Positions 51,721 through 63,935 are shown, counted from the stretch's first letter. The stretch is 64,000 nucleotides of DNA from Prorocentrum cordatum (GCA_963575745.1 CAUYUJ010010491.1:264994-328993); one strand, 5' to 3'. Notes: generated by a model not told the origin, from the letters alone. Numbers and translations are program-made.

Positions 51721-51957
51721 TTCCACCCCTCCTTCTTTCCCTTCGGGGGAGGGGCTTATCACTGTTCCCTAAAAATAAACACCCCCTCCCCCAGGCGACT
51801 GGGGGGCAACCAAGGTCCATGCCGACCCCCCCCCCACCACCATCCCTTGTAAAGAAAACAATGCAAACACACTTTTCCTCCAAATTCGGAACACGCGCAG
51901 CCAACCCGATGCGGCCCCCCCCCCATCCCTGTCAAAAAACAATACATGGTAACACTT

Positions 51958-51982
51958 GGCGGCGGTGGCGGCTGCGGCGGCT

Positions 51983-52025
<43 letters not shown>

Positions 52026-52228
52026 GGGCGGCGGCGGCGGCGGCGGCGGCATTGGCGGCAGAGAGGCGGCTGCGGCGGCGGCGGCGGTTTGGCAGCGGGG
52101 GGCGGCGGCGACGGCGGCGGCGGCTGCGGGCGGCGCGGCGGCGGCGGCGGCGGCTGGCGGCGGCGCGGCGGCGGCGGCGGCGGTTGCGGCAGGGCTGCGG
52201 CGGCGGCGGCGGCGGTCTGGCAGCGGGG

Positions 52229-52260
<32 letters not shown>

Positions 52261-52290
52261 AGGCGGCGGCGGCGGCGGCGGCGGGCGCTA
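51958..52290 (+). repeat. GGC microsatellite
   Basis: About 330 bp of GGC with TGC, GGG and ATT interruptions. It gives open frames of poly-G, poly-A, poly-P and poly-R in several phases. Confidence 0.97.
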
Positions 52291-52379
52291 CGCATGTGTT
52301 GGGAGGGCGGGCGGGGGTGAGCGAGACGGCTCGCGGGCGGGGAGGGGGTAACTTGACCCTTCCCCCCACCCCCTCCCCG

Positions 52380-53038
52380 TGGACCTGGAGGGGGGGGGGC
52401 GCGAGGTGTCAGAGCGTCCAAAACGGCCTCGGCGAGGAAGCCAAATTCATTGATAGCATTAGGGTTTGGGCCCCATGTTGGCCTCCTGGGGGGGGGAGGG
52501 GGGGGGCAAGGCTAATTAATGCCCCGCGCTTATTTGATTGATCTCCTCCAAGATGGCCCCAAGAAGCGCCCAGGAGGCCCCAACAAGACCCAATATGGCC
52601 CCAAGATGGCCCCAAGAAGCCCCCAAGAGGCCCCCAGGAGGCCCCCATCAGACCCCCAAGAGGCCCCAAGAGACCCCCCAGAGGCACCCAAGATGCTCGG
52701 CGGGGCCTCTGCGGAAATGCCAAAACGGCCTCGGCGAGGAAGCCATAATCACTTGTTTCACTAAGGTTTTGGCCGCCCCATGTTGGCCTCCTGGGGGGGG
52801 GGCGCTAATTAATGCCCCCTCTTGCACGATCGATCTCCTTCAAGATGGCCCCGAGAAGCGCCCAGGAGGCCCAAGAGGTCCCTGGATGGCCCCAAGATGG
52901 TCCCAAGATGGCCCCAAGAGGCCCCCAAGAGGCACCCAGGAGGCCCCCAAGAGACCCCCAAGAGGCCCCAAGATGCTCCAAGAGGCCTCGGCGAGAATGC
53001 CAAAACGGCCTCGGCGAGGGAACCAAAATTCGGGAGGA
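52380..53038 (+). repeat. Family E array, units 3-5
   Basis: Further units start at about 52,420, 52,722 and 53,002. The last is cut after about 35 bp by the inverted-repeat segment at 53,040 and resumes near 54,150. Confidence 0.8.
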
Positions 53039-53039
53039 G

Positions 53040-53078
53040 AAAAACGTTCAACCCCAGATGCGAGTGCAACCTGGGGTG
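53040..53078 (+). repeat. Terminal inverted repeat, left
   Basis: 39 bp, matching the complement of 54,101-54,139 with one mismatch (position 53,058). Confidence 0.85.
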
Positions 53079-53378
53079 CGCCCAGTGCCCTTGCGTTGCG
53101 CCGAGGGCGCGGCGCGCTCGAACCACGCCCCCAGCCGCGTTCAGCCCACCCCGCCGCCATCATTTACAACTCGGAGATTGTGCTAACGATCCCTGAAGTA
53201 CAACTTGGCATCCCTGACCCCGTAACTCCATCCGACCATCCCTTCGTTTTCCATGCCCCCTCACCCTTCACCCCTCCTCACCCCCTTTCACCCCCCACCC
53301 TCCCGCCGCGCCCGCGACGAGGGAGGTAGACGGCGGGGCGAGGGGCTTCGGACTGGCCGGGGGGACGGCGCATGCCGC

Positions 53379-53392
53379 GAGTAAATTTACTC
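53379..53392. repeat. Palindrome GAGTAAATTTACTC
   Basis: A perfect 14-bp palindrome; a one-base variant lies at 53,673-53,686. Confidence 0.8.
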
Positions 53393-53504
53393 CCGCGGGG
53401 AAAACCTACACGTGGAACCCCAGGTGAACCCCTCGGAGAATTATATGCGCAACCTCAGATGAAGGTCCCACCAAACATCGGGAGAAGAATTAAAAGGGGG
53501 GGAG

Positions 53505-53645
<141 letters not shown>

Positions 53646-53741
53646 AGCACAACCTGGGGTGAAGGTCCCGCTGAGTAAATCTACTCCAGCGAACGCTTGC
53701 GCGGGCACCGACAGCTGATAACGCCGCAGCGCCCCAAACAA

Positions 53742-53858
<117 letters not shown>

Positions 53859-54100
53859 GCTACGTCCTGATTGCTTCCTGGGCGCAGCCCCGCGCGGCGG
53901 GACATCAATTTCGACCAACCGAACCTGGCCTGGGCAATCGCAAATCAATCCCGCGCCTCCGAAGCAACCATGCGCGGAAGGCCGCGCAAGAAAACCGCGC
54001 ACAAAGCGCGTCGTGGCCGCAAGAACGCGCCGCCCGGGTCGGCGCGCAGAAACGCAACGCACACGGGAACGGCATGCGCCATTTCCAAAGGGTACACATT

Positions 54101-54139
54101 CACCCCAGGTTGCACTCGCAGCTGGGGTTGAACGTTTTT
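54101..54139 (-). repeat. Terminal inverted repeat, right
   Basis: Inverted partner of 53,040-53,078. Confidence 0.85.
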
Positions 54140-54149
54140 GGCTTTCTGA

Positions 54150-54345
54150 AACTCATTGGTTGCACTATGGTTTTGGCCCCAGTTTGGTCTCGGGGGGGGG
54201 GGGGGCGCTAGTTAATCCCCCCCCTCTTGTTTGATCGATCTCCTCCAAGATGGCCCCAAGAAGCGCCCAAGAGGCCCCAAGAGGCCCAAGATGGCCCCAA
54301 GATGGCCCCAAGAGGCCCCCAAGAGGCCCCCAAGTGTCACATCTG
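54150..54345 (+). repeat. Family E, continuation after the inverted-repeat segment
   Basis: ttgcactatggttttggccc, a G-run, gctagttaatcccc and CCAAGATGGCCCC units, as in the other E units. Confidence 0.75.
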
Positions 54346-54660
54346 GCTGTGTAGGTTCCGGACGCGCGGGCGTCAAAACCTCATCTTCCGTCCGCTAGCT
54401 TGCGGGTTGGGAGGGTCATGTTGGCGTCCTGCGGTCGGAAAACACCGGTGGCCACCATGACTATAGGTCGCGTAGCGCCCCGGGCGCCGCCGCCATCGGT
54501 GCGAGCCCGTACCCGAGAGGGAGGCGTGCCAGGGATGGGCCGGGAGCAATGATGCTCTCCTGTCCTGCAGCTTGCCGGCCAGGCTGGACGCGTGGCCCAG
54601 GATTCGCCTGCCCATGGACTTATCTGGGTAACAGCCAAGCGGGGCGGTGGGCGGTGGGAA
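54346..54660. other. No gene seen
   Basis: About 310 bp of GC-rich unassigned DNA, perhaps the 3' flank of the helicase-like gene. Confidence 0.4.
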
Positions 54661-56478
54661 TCATTTCTTCTCCACAGAGGCGATCCAGCATAGCTCGCAT
54701 AGCCAGTTGCAGTTTTTGCCTAGCATGTACGCCTGCCGGCGGTTTTGAGCCAGGAGTTCCCTCGTGTCGTCGTCCTCCCACGTGCCTGCGGAGTACTCGA
54801 GCCCCTTCCTAGCGCAGCCGTCACCGTCGCAGTTGAACAGGGCTTCCTTGAGGCCCGTGCTGGCGAAACGACCGTCGACTACCCGCGGAGGTGTCAGCAG
54901 CACTCCTGGGGCGGGGGCTGCTGGCCTGTCGTGATCGAGTCGCCTCCTGAACATGGCAGTTCCACCTTCGATGTACTGCAGCCCTTCCATGGAGTCTGGA
55001 TCTCCGAGTCCCTGATCAGACCCGGCGAGCTGAATACGCAGGGCGCAGATGGAGCAACAGTGGCCTCGAAGGGGATCAATCTTGGCCGGCTTGACGAGCA
55101 CTTCCAGGACCCCCATGCGCGCCTCCAGGATAAACTTGCTGTCTCGCATCTCCGCCCATGCGCGCGGGCACCCGTGCCATTGGGCGACTGGGTGATGGCG
55201 CACCGACGTGGCGAGCCTGCTGATGTGCAAGATGGCATCCTCGAACTTACCGCGCAGCGCGGTCAGGGCGCTGAGCGTCAGACCCCATGCTGCGGCAAAG
55301 GCAGCCCAGTGCTCCAGGTGGACTTCTGCCAGGGGACGCAGATGCCCGTGACTGTTTCCACTATGTCTCCCGTGGACTCAGGGTACGGGAAGGGCCAAAG
55401 TGCGGCGCGGGGCTCGCGGAGCTGGACCATCATCACCACCGGGAGAACCCGGAGGGACGGGGTGTCCAGTGGGGGCCCTTCGCTGATCAGGAGTCCTTGT
55501 CGCAGCAGGGAGCCTCCTCTGGCTGTTCGTAGTAAATGCGCCAGATTCTCCATGCCAGGGCATTCGCGGTGCCGCCTGCATTCCCCCGTGGTCGCACTCC
55601 GGGCCTTTGGGAACTGACGCAGAATCTCTGATGGAGTGCAACGCTTATTGTCCTTGGGTCTGTGGCCGCGCCCCTGCACCTTGGGCATGGGTGGATGGGA
55701 CTCTGCAGTTACGGCCAGGGCTTTCTCTCCAAGGCGCGCCGAGGCCGAGTACCCAGACCAACGCTGCCCACGTCATGTTGTAGACGAGGTTGCTAGCATC
55801 GATCCCGAGGTCCACGTCGTAGCAGAACCCCAGGTGGCTCCAGGCCTCACGGTCGAACATGCCTGGCTCACGCGGGGCGTCGGCAATGGAGAACTGGCGA
55901 GGGTGAAAACCCGAAGCTGTATAGAGGACTACTCCCAGAGGTCCTCGATCAGCCTCTGCAGACCTTTCTGTATGGAATCACCCAGGGCGTCCCAGCGAAA
56001 GGAAAGATCTAGCGGTGCGGCAGTCTTATCTGCAAAGTTCTTTCCCATAGAGGACCGAGCTTTGTCCATAGCGCTGCCGATCCTCTTTACCGCCTCGTCG
56101 CCCGTGTGGGAAAGGGTGGTTGGCGCGGTGACCCAGGTGGCCAGGCGGGCGATGGGGTCGAAGCCCGGGTCGATCACTAGCTCCTTGCGCCGTCCGCTTT
56201 GTGTTTGGCTCCTGGAACCGCACCCACAGCTTCGCGAGGCGACCATACTCTGAGAACTCACGCAATCTGGACCAGGAGGCAGTTGCAAACATCCTTCCAT
56301 CACCGATGACCACGACGCTCCGCGTCGCCCTGGTGATGGTAACGTTCACACGGTTGGCGTTATCCATGAAGCCCAAATCGTGCCGCCCGTTGGACCTGGT
56401 CGTTAGGATGACAACGACGTCGGCTTCACCACTTTGGCTGGAGTCAATGGTGGAGAGGACGAGCTTGCCACTCGCCAC
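54661..56478 (-). pseudogene. UPF1-like SF1 helicase, C-terminal part, frame-broken
   Basis: Minus-strand coding sequence in five pieces that alternate between two frames: 56,200-56,478; 55,929-56,205; about 55,735-55,925; 55,330-55,688; 54,661-55,335. The first piece carries SF1 helicase motif V (STIDSSQSGEADVVVIL) and motif VI (NVTITRATRSVVVIGD, with the Arg of TRA), typical of the second RecA domain of UPF1-like RNA/DNA helicases. The later pieces (SIADAPREPGMFDREAWSHL, AHLLRTARG, a Cys-bearing CCSICALRI and CELCW) are non-repetitive and not recognised. Each junction needs a shift of one base; the clearest is in a CCCC run near 55,333. Motifs I-IV are missing: the coding signal starts at about 56,478, where family F begins. 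It is either a pseudogene, the last exon(s) of a gene, or assembly indels in a real gene. The final TGA/TAA-type stop is at 54,661. Confidence 0.6.
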
Positions 56479-56489
56479 TGGCCGTCTGG

Positions 56490-56850
56490 ATCAAAAATGT
56501 GGCCGGCATTCAAGCGAGAGCACGAGCCTCAAGCGAAACAACTGCCGCACCCCCTCCGAACCCGGCGGCCCCGGGCTCCCCGACACCCCTGTGGACCTCT
56601 TCTGTATCCTGTTTTACCTCAGAGAACCCTGTGGGATTTTTTTGCACCAATATTCGAACCCTCCCGCGAGACGCCCTCAAGGAAAAATGTAGCCGGTACT
56701 GAAGCGACATCACGATTCCTGAACAAAGCACGAAGGCCATGTGCACTTCAGTGTGTTTTTGCACCAGGAATGGTGACGATCTGGAACGAAAATGTAGCTG
56801 GCATTTAGGCGAGAGCATGATTCCTGAATTCGCCGACCCCCGCTTGCCGG
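56490..56850 (+). repeat. Family F repeat, copy 1
   Basis: Starts near atcaaaaatgtggccggcat and includes ccgggctccccgacacccct and ttcgaaccctcccgcgagac. It matches the units at 58,146-58,910. Confidence 0.75.
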
Positions 56851-56968
56851 GGGTGAGAAGGCGTGTGAGATGATTGGCTGTCCCCCGTTCCCCTTTTGCC
56901 CTCCCCAGGGTCAAATGAACCTGGCGCGACCCCAATTAGGGGAAAGATTCCTGTTGCATGGGCGCAGT

Positions 56969-57175
56969 GCTTGGCCTTGCTTGGCATTGCTTGGCATTGT
57001 TTGGCATTGCTTGACATTGCTTGGCATTGCGTCGCATTCCTTGGCATTGCTTGGCATTGCTTCGCATTGCCTCGCATTGCCTGGCATTACTTGGCATTGC
57101 TTCGCATTGCTTCGCATTGCTTGGCATTGCTTGGCATTGCTTGGCATTGCTTGGCATTGATTCGCATTGCTTGGA
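56969..57175 (+). repeat. 10-bp minisatellite (TTGGCATTGC)
   Basis: About 20 units of exactly 10 bp with G/C and G/A variants. Confidence 0.97.
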
Positions 57176-57184
57176 CCCCGAAGA

Positions 57185-57312
57185 AACCAGGGAAGTTGGG
57201 GAACCTGGGGAACCAGAGGAACCCGGGGAACCCGGGGAACCCGAGGAACCCGAGGAACCCGAGGAACCCGAGGAACCCGAGGAATCCGAGGAACCCGAGA
57301 AAACCGAGAACC
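57185..57312 (+). repeat. 9-bp minisatellite (GAGGAACCC)
   Basis: About 13 units, starting only about ten bases after the 10-bp array ends. A plus-strand frame reads it as repeated Glu-Glu-Pro or Gly-Glu-Pro; this is not taken as a gene. Confidence 0.93.
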
Positions 57313-57479
57313 CGACGAACCTCCGAGAAACGGGCATAGTAACAAAAGGAAGCACCAACCTTTAACCAACCAAAATCCTCTCAAGCAAGCCTAATCGGGA
57401 AAATTCTCCTTTCAATGGAGGGGTATCCGCTCGTCGGCGCACCCTTGGAGACTTCGGAGCTTCCAAACCTGCCTTCCGT

Positions 57480-58140
57480 GGCCTCAAAGACGCTCCAAGA
57501 CGGTCCCGAATCGCGAAACGATTGGCCCTAGACGCTTACGATGGCTCCAAAACGCCCCAAGACGCATTCGAGACGCCCCAAGAGCCTTATCAAGAGGGCC
57601 CCGAGAACAAAAAACGATACTTGTCCTTGCGTTTTTCATTGTTTCTGGGGTTATCGCCTTCTCGAGCTTCCCACGCTCCAAGACGGCCCAAGAGGCCTCG
57701 TAGACCGCCCTAAAACTGCCCAAGCGGCCCCTACGAGGGCCCCAGGACGGCCCTTGAGGGGCCCAGAGAGGGGCCCAAGACGGTCAAAGATCGCCCCAAG
57801 AGGACCCCAAGAGAGGTAAAGAGGGAGAACGCGAACCGATCATCCTATCTTTCCCCCCAAGAGGCCCCCCAAATGCCCCAAGAAGCCCCCAGGCAGCCCA
57901 AAAGAGGCCCACAATACATCCAAAGAGGAACCCGAGATGCCCAAAAGAGGCTTCAAAAACGAACCGAAAGACGCTTCAGAACTGCCTCCAAGAGGCTCCG
58001 CCGGGCCCCAAAACAGCTCCCAAGACGCCCTCAAGAGTCCTCAGATAGTGCCCAAGAAGCCCACGACGCCTCAACCGTGGACACTCCGCCTCTTCTGGGG
58101 GTCGGCGGAATGGCGTAAGCCTCTTAGATACATTGTGAAG
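57480..58140 (+). repeat. Family C composite array with 3' end block
   Basis: Core 1 is at about 57,605-57,685 (cgagcttcccacgctccaag) and core 2 at about 57,815-57,860. The end block cggcggaatggcgtaagcct is at 58,104-58,123. Confidence 0.75.
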
Positions 58141-58145
58141 TAATA

Positions 58146-58915
58146 TCAGGCGAAACTGCCGCGGCACCGCCTCCGGACCGAGCGGTCTCGGGCTCCCCCA
58201 TTCCCCCTGTGGGCCCCTTCTGTAATCCTCTTTCCCATCTATTCGAACCCTCTAGCGAAAATCTACTTGGGTGTAGCCAGTAGTGAGAGGAGAACACGAT
58301 TCCTTAACATACTGTGAGGCCATGAACACCGGAGTGTACTCGTTGCAAGGGATCGTAGCCGCCTGGACCAAAAATGTAGCTGGCATTCAGGCGACAGCGC
58401 GATTCAAGAATAAGTTGGGAGGATATCTCAGGCGAAACCGCCGCCGCACCGCTTCCGAACCCAGCTGTCCCGGGCTCCCCGACTCTCCTGTGGGACTCTT
58501 CTGTATCCTGTTTTACCTCTGCGAGAACCCTCTAGCGAAACGCTATTAAGGGAGGATGCATCCAGGACAGGGGCGAGAGACTGTGGGACTCTTTTGCACC
58601 ACGATTCGAACCCTCCAGCGAGACGCTATCAGGGAAGCAGCATGTAGCCAGCATTGAGGTGAGAGCACGATTCCTGAACATATTGTGAGGCCATGAACAC
58701 CTTAATGCATGTCTGTACCAGCATGGCCGTATGGATCGAAAATATGGCTGGCATTCAGGCGACAGCGCGATTCAAGAGTCAACTTGGAAGATATGTCGGG
58801 CAAAACCGCCGCCGCACCGCCTCTGAACCCCGCGGTCTCGGGCTCCCCGACACCCCTGCGGGACTCCTCTGTACCCTGTTTCGCTTCTAAGAAAAGCCTC
58901 TTTAACGAAACACTT
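58146..58915 (+). repeat. Family F tandem units (about 2.2)
   Basis: Units of about 350 bp with ccgccgccgcaccgc, ggctccccgac and ttcgaaccctc(c)agcgaaacg. atgtagctggcattcaggcg occurs at about 58,375, with a variant at 58,743. Confidence 0.8.
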
Positions 58916-59400
58916 AGGGAAGTTCAAGGAAGTGTACAGCGGGAGCCCCATTTGAAGGGCAGCCACCACTGACCCGTGAAACTGTTGCGATGTCTACATC
59001 TAATTGACATCAATTCGGAGGATGCTTACACTCATGCAACTGCTATACGAATTGAGACCTCTGACAACAGTTTGAAGAAGTCCCCAGCGATATCATCATC
59101 CTGAAAAGGAATATCAAGCGAGAGCCCCATATTGAAAATCACCCACCACATATCAGCCCAATGTTTCTAGAAGATGTTACGACGAATGCGCACGGCCCTA
59201 AAACTAAAGCAAACATCTGTAAACCTGACGCCCTTCCTCCGTGGAACTGTTGGAAACGCCGAGCTTCAGGGTTATAAGGAAAAAAGAAATCTCAGGCGCA
59301 ACGCCAAGACCGCCCTACCGACACGCCTGGTGGTGCGACGAGGAGGTCTTATTTACCGACGCCGCGAATGCTGCAAGAGGCCTGAAGTGCATTTAAGAGA
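58916..59400. other. No gene seen
   Basis: Partial, diverged family F phrases (agcgagagccccat at 59,118) and unassigned sequence. Confidence 0.4.
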
Positions 59401-59419
59401 ACCCGCTTCTCAACCACAA

Positions 59420-59650
59420 AGAGCGAAGAGTGTGCAGTGCCGCGACGTGCCTCGGTTCCAGAATGCGAACAATGTGCCGCGCGGTGGAATGCCCGCACGC
59501 CGTGCCTTGCCGTGCCGCGCCGAAATCTTAAAATGCGAGCAATGTGCTGTGCCATGGCCTGCCGTGGCGCGCCGGCGTGCCAGGCCGCGCCGTGTCGTGC
59601 GGTGCCGTGCGTATATGCTACAATGCAACAAATGTGCCGTGCCGTGTCGT
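59420..59650 (+). repeat. Degenerate GCCGTGCCGTG / ATGCGAACAATGTGCC repeats
   Basis: Three variants of aatgcgaacaatgtgccg(c) (59,463, 59,531 and 59,621) spaced about 70-90 bp with GCCGTGCC filler. Frames here are repeat-borne. Confidence 0.6.
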
Positions 59651-59769
59651 GTCGTACTCGGCTTCTCCCGGCAGTGACCACTCACACCAAACCCGCCCCC
59701 TTATCTTTCGACCCATCTCATGAACCGCTGCTGTTCAGGGTCTCTTTGCACGGTCCACTTTATCACGAG

Positions 59770-60110
59770 AAGGGATGGAAAATGAGGATGAGGAAGGTTC
59801 GGGAGGAGGTTGGGGAGGAGCAGGAAGCAAACGATGAAAAGGAGTATGAGAAGGACGACGACGACGACGACAGAGTGGGAGGAAAAAATGATGAGAAAGG
59901 AAAGAAAAAGAGAATAGAGGAGGCAAAGAGGAAGAGGGGAGGAAGAGGAAGAGGACTATACCGAACCCTAAACGCCACCCTGCGACTGCGTTGGAACCCT
60001 CATCTCAACACTTCCCCAACTTCCTCCCTCCCCCAGCCATTCCCCAGCCTCCCCTAACCCCCCCCTCCCCCGCATCCCCATCCCTCCCTCCCTCCCTCCT
60101 CCTGCCCTCT
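59770..60110 (+). repeat. Purine-rich then C/T-rich low-complexity DNA
   Basis: GAGGA/GAA-rich at 59,770-59,960, then CCCTCCC-rich at 60,015-60,110. Confidence 0.8.
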
Positions 60111-60479
60111 GGCTGTCACCCAGATTCCCTCCCATCATGCTTCCTTTCCCTCCCCACGTATTTTTTCCGACCCCGCCCGCCCCCCCTCCAGCAGACGGTG
60201 ACGCACAAATGTTCGACAAGCCAATAGGCGAGGGCCCCCTGGAGTGATGTTTCTTCCCGAAGACATCACTCCACGCACAATGCCTGATCTCACCTTGTCG
60301 GCATGACACACACATATCTACATGTATAGATGTACAACAAAGGCAGACAACCTATATGTGTATATATGAATGCGCTGTGTATCAACGAGTACAAACATAA
60401 ATTGATACAAACAAACATGCATTCAGACAGAAAGAGAGACAGACAAACAAACACACCTATATGCAGACATAAAGACAAA

Positions 60480-60600
60480 CATGCATCCACGCATGCATGC
60501 ATGCACGCGTGCACGCATACATACATACATACATACATGCACACATGCATGCATACATACATGTATGCATACATACTAACATGCACACATACACACCAAC
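60480..60600 (+). repeat. CATA/CATG microsatellite
   Basis: catacatacatgcatgc-type repeats, preceded by related scattered units from 60,310. Confidence 0.9.
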
Positions 60601-60815
60601 ACTTTTTGGTCGGCGGGTCGAGAGCGGGCCTCTTCCAGGTAAGAGCTAGGCGGGGCGCGCAAGGCACTAACTGGGGAGACAAGGCGCGGGCGGGCGGGGC
60701 CTCAGACGGCCGGAGGGCGCGGGGTGCAGGCGGCGCCGAAGAGCTTGCACAGGAAAAGGTACGCCTTGGACAGGAGCCGGAGGCGAATTCCCGGAGGGAG
60801 AGCGAAGTGTTGCCG

Positions 60816-61060
60816 TCAACGGCGCGCCAGAATCACCATCCTCGAGTGCTGCATGAGGAGGGCCGTGACCAGGTCGGCGCCCGTGAGGTCGAGGAATACT
60901 AGGTAGGCGAAGTGCACCAGGTGCCACAAACTGGTAAGGAGAGGCCCAGGAGATGAGGACGACCACGAAGGCGATGCGCAACGTTGTGCCACCGGGTGGT
61001 CGGTAGCGGCCTGGGGTGGTAGTCCAATCCACGTCCAGGTAGCAGCCAAGAGGTTCGGCC
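60816..61060 (-). CDS. Possible membrane-protein exon
   Basis: A minus-strand frame between two CATA tracts includes a hydrophobic run (LLTSLWHLVHFAYLVFLDL, then ADLVTALLMQHSRMVIL). The sequence is non-repetitive. No family was recognised and the exon ends are not fixed. Confidence 0.25.
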
Positions 61061-61069
61061 TGAAGGGTT

Positions 61070-61482
61070 TCACACATACACACACATACATACATACATA
61101 GATACATACATACATATATACATGCATGCATGCATGCACACATACCTACACACATACATACATATATGCATACATACATGAATCCATACATACATACATA
61201 CATGCATGCATGCATACATGCATACATCTATACACACCTACATATAGTATACATGTATGCATACGTACATACATGCATACATACATACACGCACATATAT
61301 ACATACATGCATGCATGCATACGCGCATGCATACCTACATACCGATCTATATATAATACGAATATAACTAGACATGCATGTATGCATACATACATGCATA
61401 CATGCATACAAACATGCAGGAATATATACATGCATGCATGCATACATACGTACATACAGTCATACATACATGTGTATGTATC
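61070..61482 (+). repeat. CATA/CATG microsatellite tract
   Basis: About 410 bp of catacatacatgcatg units; the frames are repeat translations. Confidence 0.97.
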
Positions 61483-61584
61483 TAACAGCCATGTGTCCAC
61501 TTACTATCATGCTCGCCTGATTATGATGCTAAACCCCGCTTGTGCCTTTCCCTCCCTTCCCCTCTCTTCCTGCCGCCCTCGGAC

Positions 61585-61750
61585 TTCGGCAAACCCACGC
61601 GATCCTTCGCCGTCAGCTTCGCCATCAGCTCTTTACACTTTCCTCTGGTGCCGTTGACCTCTATTATGCGGTCATTTCTGCGCACCGCGGCGTCCGGGTG
61701 AGACTCGTTCCATTTCTCCACGCACCCAGCAGCCACTACCTCCGCGTCGC
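61585..61750 (-). CDS. PDZ-like domain exon (partial)
   Basis: A minus-strand frame with KWNESHPDAAVRRNDRIIEV followed by NG, matching the central part of PDZ domains (W.....P...V..GDRI..VNG). The carboxylate-binding strand should lie just upstream. The same frame can be read upstream into a plausible strand (DGCLKLQLLLP) but a TAG intervenes near 61,760, so this is either an exon starting after that point or a pseudogene. The C-terminal side turns basic (GGRKRGEGRERHKRG). Confidence 0.45.
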
Positions 61751-62229
61751 TAGATTTCTAGACAAGGGGGAGAAGCAACTGCAGCTTGAGGCACCCGTCC
61801 TCTTCCACCAGTCTACCGCCTCCTCTTCCTCCTCCTCCGCCTCCGCCATTTCTGCCTCCTGCTCTTTTCTCTGACTCTCTCCTCCCGCCTCATTCCTCCC
61901 AGAGGCCGCCATCTCGGAGCAATTAGTCTAGAGCGAAACGAGCGTAAGTACGAAGACACCTCTGGCCTGGGGTCGAAACATCCGCGTTCGCGGGCGCCGA
62001 AGAAGGGGCCCTAGGAAGAGGGGGGGGGGTTAGCGCATCATGGCCCGAGGCATGTGCGCGGACAAGGGGGGCAATGGGGCGAACTGCAAGAAGAAATCAT
62101 AAGAGGAGATGGCCACCTGGGGCAGCAAAACGCCTTCCTCGACACCATTGGCGTGCTCCTCGGGGCTTGAGGCCCGGAAGTTCTCTCTGCAACGTTGGCT
62201 ACTTCGTTAGGAGGTTCTTCGAGATTTGA

Positions 62230-62535
62230 AGTCGCTCCTCCCTCCTCCTCCTCGTCCTCCTCCTCCTCCTCATCCTTCTTCTTAGTATTATCATTACTGC
62301 TATTACCACTTTCGCTCATATTACTGCTATTATTATTATGAATCGTATTACTGCTATTCGTCATTAATATGTTTTCTTAGTAGATTCCCCTTATTGTTCT
62401 TATTAAGTTCATTCCTCCTCGAATTATTATTATTATGATTATTCTGAGTCTTCTTCGTGTTTTTCATTTTCCTCCTCCTCCTCCTCCTCTTCCTCCTCCC
62501 ACTCCTCCTCCTCCTCCACTTATTCCTCCTCGTGT
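62230..62535 (+). repeat. CTC and ATT/TTA low-complexity DNA
   Basis: CTC-rich patches at 62,235-62,285 and 62,475-62,535 flank TTATTA-rich DNA. Confidence 0.85.
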
Positions 62536-62554
62536 AAGGGCGAGATAACGAGAA

Positions 62555-62930
62555 CCCATCTTCAGCATCATCATCAGCAGCAGCAACATCCTCGCCATCG
62601 TCACCTTAAGTATCATCATCATCCTCATTACCATCGCATCATCAGCAGCAGCATAAGCATAAGCATCATCATCAACAACACCATCATCATCACCATCATC
62701 ATCACCATCACCATCACCATCATCATCATCATCAGCATCATCGCCGTCGAGGTCGTCGTCGTCGAGGTCGCCGTCGTCAGCGTCGTCGTCATCACCATCG
62801 TCATCAGGCTCCTCATACCACCACCACCACCACCACCACCATCACAATCATTATCATCAAAATCGTAAGCGCGATCGTGCAGTAAGTGTCATCATCACTA
62901 TCACCACCATCACCATCACCATCACCATCA

Positions 62931-62961
<31 letters not shown>

Positions 62962-63529
62962 TATCACCATCATCATCAACATCATCAGCATCATCATCAT
63001 CATCAGTATCATCATCGCAGTCGAGGTCGTCGTCAACGTCGAGGTCGGCGTCGTCGGCGTCTTCGTCATCACCATCGAGGTCAGGCTCCTCATACCACCA
63101 CCACCACCACCATCACAAGCATCATCATCAAAATCGTAAGCACGATTGTGCAGTAAGTGTCAGCATCATCATCACCACCATCACCATCACCATCACCATC
63201 ACAATCACCATCTCCATCCCGATAAGCATCATTACCGTCATCGAGACAATCATCATCATGATGATCATCATCACCCTCATCGTCATCAGCATCGTCATCA
63301 TTATCATTATCATCATCAGCATAATCATGATCATCTTCATCGTTATCATCTCCAATCGTTGTCATCATCATCAGCATCAGCATCATCATCATCATCATGA
63401 TCATCCTCATCATCCTCATCATCATCAGCATCATCATCACCATCGTCATCATCAGCATCAGCATCATCAGCATCATCAGCATCATCATCAGCATAATCAT
63501 GATCAGAATCGTCATCATCGCCATCATAG

Positions 63530-63561
<32 letters not shown>

Positions 63562-63894
63562 GAGACACTCATCATCATGATCATCATCATCATCAGCAGC
63601 AGCATCAGGACCATCATCATCATCATCATCATCATCGTCATCAGCAGAGTCATCATCATCGTCATCATTATCATCATCAATTGTTACATCGTTATCAGCA
63701 TCAATCGTTATCATCATCATCATCATCATCATCACCATTGTCATCCTCACAATCACCAGCATCATCCTTATCATCAGCATCATCATCAGCATCATCATCA
63801 CCACCGTCAGCAGCATAATAATAATAATAATCATCATCATCATCGTCATCATCATCATCAGCATCATGGTCATCATCGCCACCATCGTCATCGC

Positions 63895-63935
<41 letters not shown>

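Noticed and set aside
59735-60057. Glu/Lys-rich ORF on the plus strand and Ser/Phe-rich ORF on the minus strand
   Set aside because: Both derive from a purine-rich low-complexity tract.
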